From Trichosphaerium sp. ATCC 40318 (taxonomy: Eukaryota; Discosea; Flabellinia; Trichosidae): 30,818 bases of DNA. Each line of letters begins with the position of its first letter. Position 1 is the stretch's first letter. This document shows positions 29,626-30,818 of this stretch, piece by piece. The notes under the pieces were generated by a model. That model had not been told where the DNA came from and ran no database searches. It saw only the letters and a list, made by a program, of their open reading frames with translations. Location of the stretch: the NCBI GenBank assembly GCA_038496445.1, contig JALMLS010000348.1, positions 1 through 30,818 of the forward strand, given 5' to 3'. Both the position numbers and the translations under genes were made by a program.

Positions 29626-30814
29626 ATGGATATGCTACCTCTTGAGCTGTGGGTGGCTATTACGACTAAAATGGATAGAAAAACGGCTAGTGTTGCTTGT
29701 TGGTATCTTATTATCGTTTAGATCGTGAAAACATGCTTATCATTACTGTTAGCGTTTGTAAACTACTTCATGAGTTGTGTTGGGATGAATTAATAATACG
29801 TATCGGCTATACGCGCTTCACGTACGTTTAAGACGTAAAGGTGGCCAACTGGATCCTTTTGAAGGTGTTTTAGTAATTCAAATGCGTAGCGCTGCACGAA
29901 TAGCACAAGACGGCTCAGTTTCCATCATTTTAGGTTCCTTATACGTTAATAGTGCCATAGTCGCATCCTAAACCTCATAGATAAGCCTAGTACCCTCTAC
30001 GAAGTAGGGAATGGTGTTGTATTCACTCAGCCTAAACCCAAAATGACGCCAAGTTTCAAGTTGGAAGATGACGAATCATTAGATCCAGAGATGGTCTACA
30101 ACTTTCTTATCAATGCCATCGACCTTTCTATACGCTCTGCAAGAATCAAAGGTAACGGTGTATCTATTGTGCTCCAAGAGATTTGACGAACGTTGAAGGA
30201 AGGCATCCAATGCGTCTGATAGTTGTTGTGCCCAAAACGTTTACTGTTTTTCGGAGGACCTTGGTTCTTCAAGCGACACAGGAGCTCGGACATAAAGTAT
30301 TGCGTATTGTAACAGATTCAACTTGTGCTGTTATTGGCTTTTTACTTAGCAAACCTGAGTTGCAAAAGGTGCGAGCATTGTTAATGAATCACGTGATTTT
30401 GTTTCAAAAACAACTTAATATTTCGTCAATGTATTTTTTCATTATAAATGTCTTTAGGCCTTAGTTTGTGTATCTGTATTGAATGAAACAGATTCCCGAT
30501 CCAAAACACTATGGGAAATTGATGAGGTAGCTAAGTTAACTGAGCTCGTTAAATCACAGCTTTGACACCTTAGAGATCTAACTATATTGTAGGGTGTTGT
30601 GGAGGAGAAGGCATGTTTTGACAAACCTCCTGAAGAGTATCATCTGGTTGTGTACTCAAATGAATCTAAGAAGATAGATATTGACGGTGGACCTTACTCA
30701 AAAGTGTATAGGTTTAACGAAAAAACAGAAGAGGAGCACACACTTGCAGTTGCGTTTGAAAAAAAAAAAAGAAAAATTTTTTCGAAAAGTTGTATTTTTC
30801 CATCTTGTAATTAA
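29626..30814 (+). CDS. F-box/Hsp70-like fusion protein (3' end possibly beyond window)
   Basis: Exons 29626-29702, 29753-29799, 29874-29933, 29981-30151, 30181-30368, 30458-30547 and 30593 onward join in phase. Residues 1-42 (MDMLPLELWVAITTKMD, VCKLLHELCWDEL) form an F-box. The following part resembles an Hsp70 nucleotide-binding domain: ARIAQDGSVSIIL (compare VAVxxxGxVEII), PEMVYNFLINAI, MRLIVVVPKTFT followed by GHKVLRIVTDSTCAVIGFLL (compare AVITVPAYF ... LNVLRIINEPTAAAIAYGL). The DLGTT phosphate loop is not recognisable. One intron (30152-30180) is only 29 nt, and the 30548 donor (GTTAAA) is weak, so the model needs transcript support; a frameshifted pseudogene is the alternative. The intron at 30369-30457 contains ATCACGTGAT. 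Confidence 0.55.
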
Positions 30815-30818
30815 TCAA

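Noticed and set aside
29820-29840. An 11-nt intron (GTACGTTTAAG) in the F-box/Hsp70-like gene
   Set aside because: It would restore frame but is far too short; a 73-nt GT-AG intron (29800-29873) restores frame with a normal T-rich acceptor.
1-30818. Bacterial operons, Shine-Dalgarno sites or rho-independent terminators
   Set aside because: Introns, AATAAA signals and eukaryote-only families throughout show this is nuclear DNA; no bacterial-type features were found.

Overview
The window is nuclear DNA of a unicellular eukaryote. It is AT-rich. Nearly every recognisable gene is split by short GT-AG introns (mostly 30-120 nt) with T-runs, donors GTACGT/GTGCGT/GTAAGY, some TACTAAY-like branch points and AATAAA signals. 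I cannot fix the lineage. Candidates are a gene-dense protist or basal fungus-like or stramenopile-like organism; Pro/Thr 'PTxSPT' linkers and LRR/F-box expansions fit several such groups. All spliced models were built by eye from reading frame, phase and family motifs.

Layout. 1-3201 (+): C-terminal 814 residues of a plasma-membrane Ca2+-ATPase. 3.3-4.8 kb: a Rho-GTPase relic (-) and one arm (4285-4733) of a 448-bp inverted duplication. 4.9-5.8 kb (+): an unrecognised 297-residue protein. 6134-6207: a tRNA-Val(TAC)-like gene with a poor acceptor stem. 6.8-9.4 kb (-): an F-box protein and an F-box/LRR protein. 9.4-18.2 kb is a mobile-element and relic zone: a 5'-truncated non-LTR retrotransposon with an open RNase H ORF and 13-bp target-site duplications (11154-13006), a broken paralogue of a membrane protein (14680-15279), a decayed LINE reverse transcriptase, a Ty3-like RT scrap, a hAT-like MITE with perfect 8-bp TSDs (16761-17121), and the second arm of the inverted duplication, which forms part of an alliinase/tryptophan-aminotransferase-like gene fragment ending at 18189. 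18.5-19.1 kb (-): a frameshifted F-box/LRR pseudogene.

19.6-30.8 kb is denser: a ten-exon gene fusing a heterotrimeric-G-alpha-like domain to a BTB domain (-), the C-terminal end of a gamma-butyrobetaine/trimethyllysine dioxygenase (-), a complete Rho-family GTPase with a CAAX box (+), a LamG-domain type I membrane protein (+), a Ran-like GTPase with a shortened switch II (-), a 2-oxoglutarate/Fe(II) dioxygenase (+), and an F-box/Hsp70-like fusion running to the window end (+).

The genes do not form one pathway. Three themes recur: GTPase-fold regulators (Rho, Ran, G-alpha-like), ubiquitin-ligase adaptor domains (F-box, BTB), and cell-surface/Ca2+ functions. The strongest candidate for something undescribed is the G-alpha-like/BTB fusion, whose nucleotide-binding and catalytic positions are largely replaced, suggesting a membrane-anchored pseudo-GTPase linked to a cullin-adaptor domain. 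A second window-wide signal is the palindrome CACGTG: 32 copies, about ten times expectation, 11 of them TCACGTGA, many inside introns.
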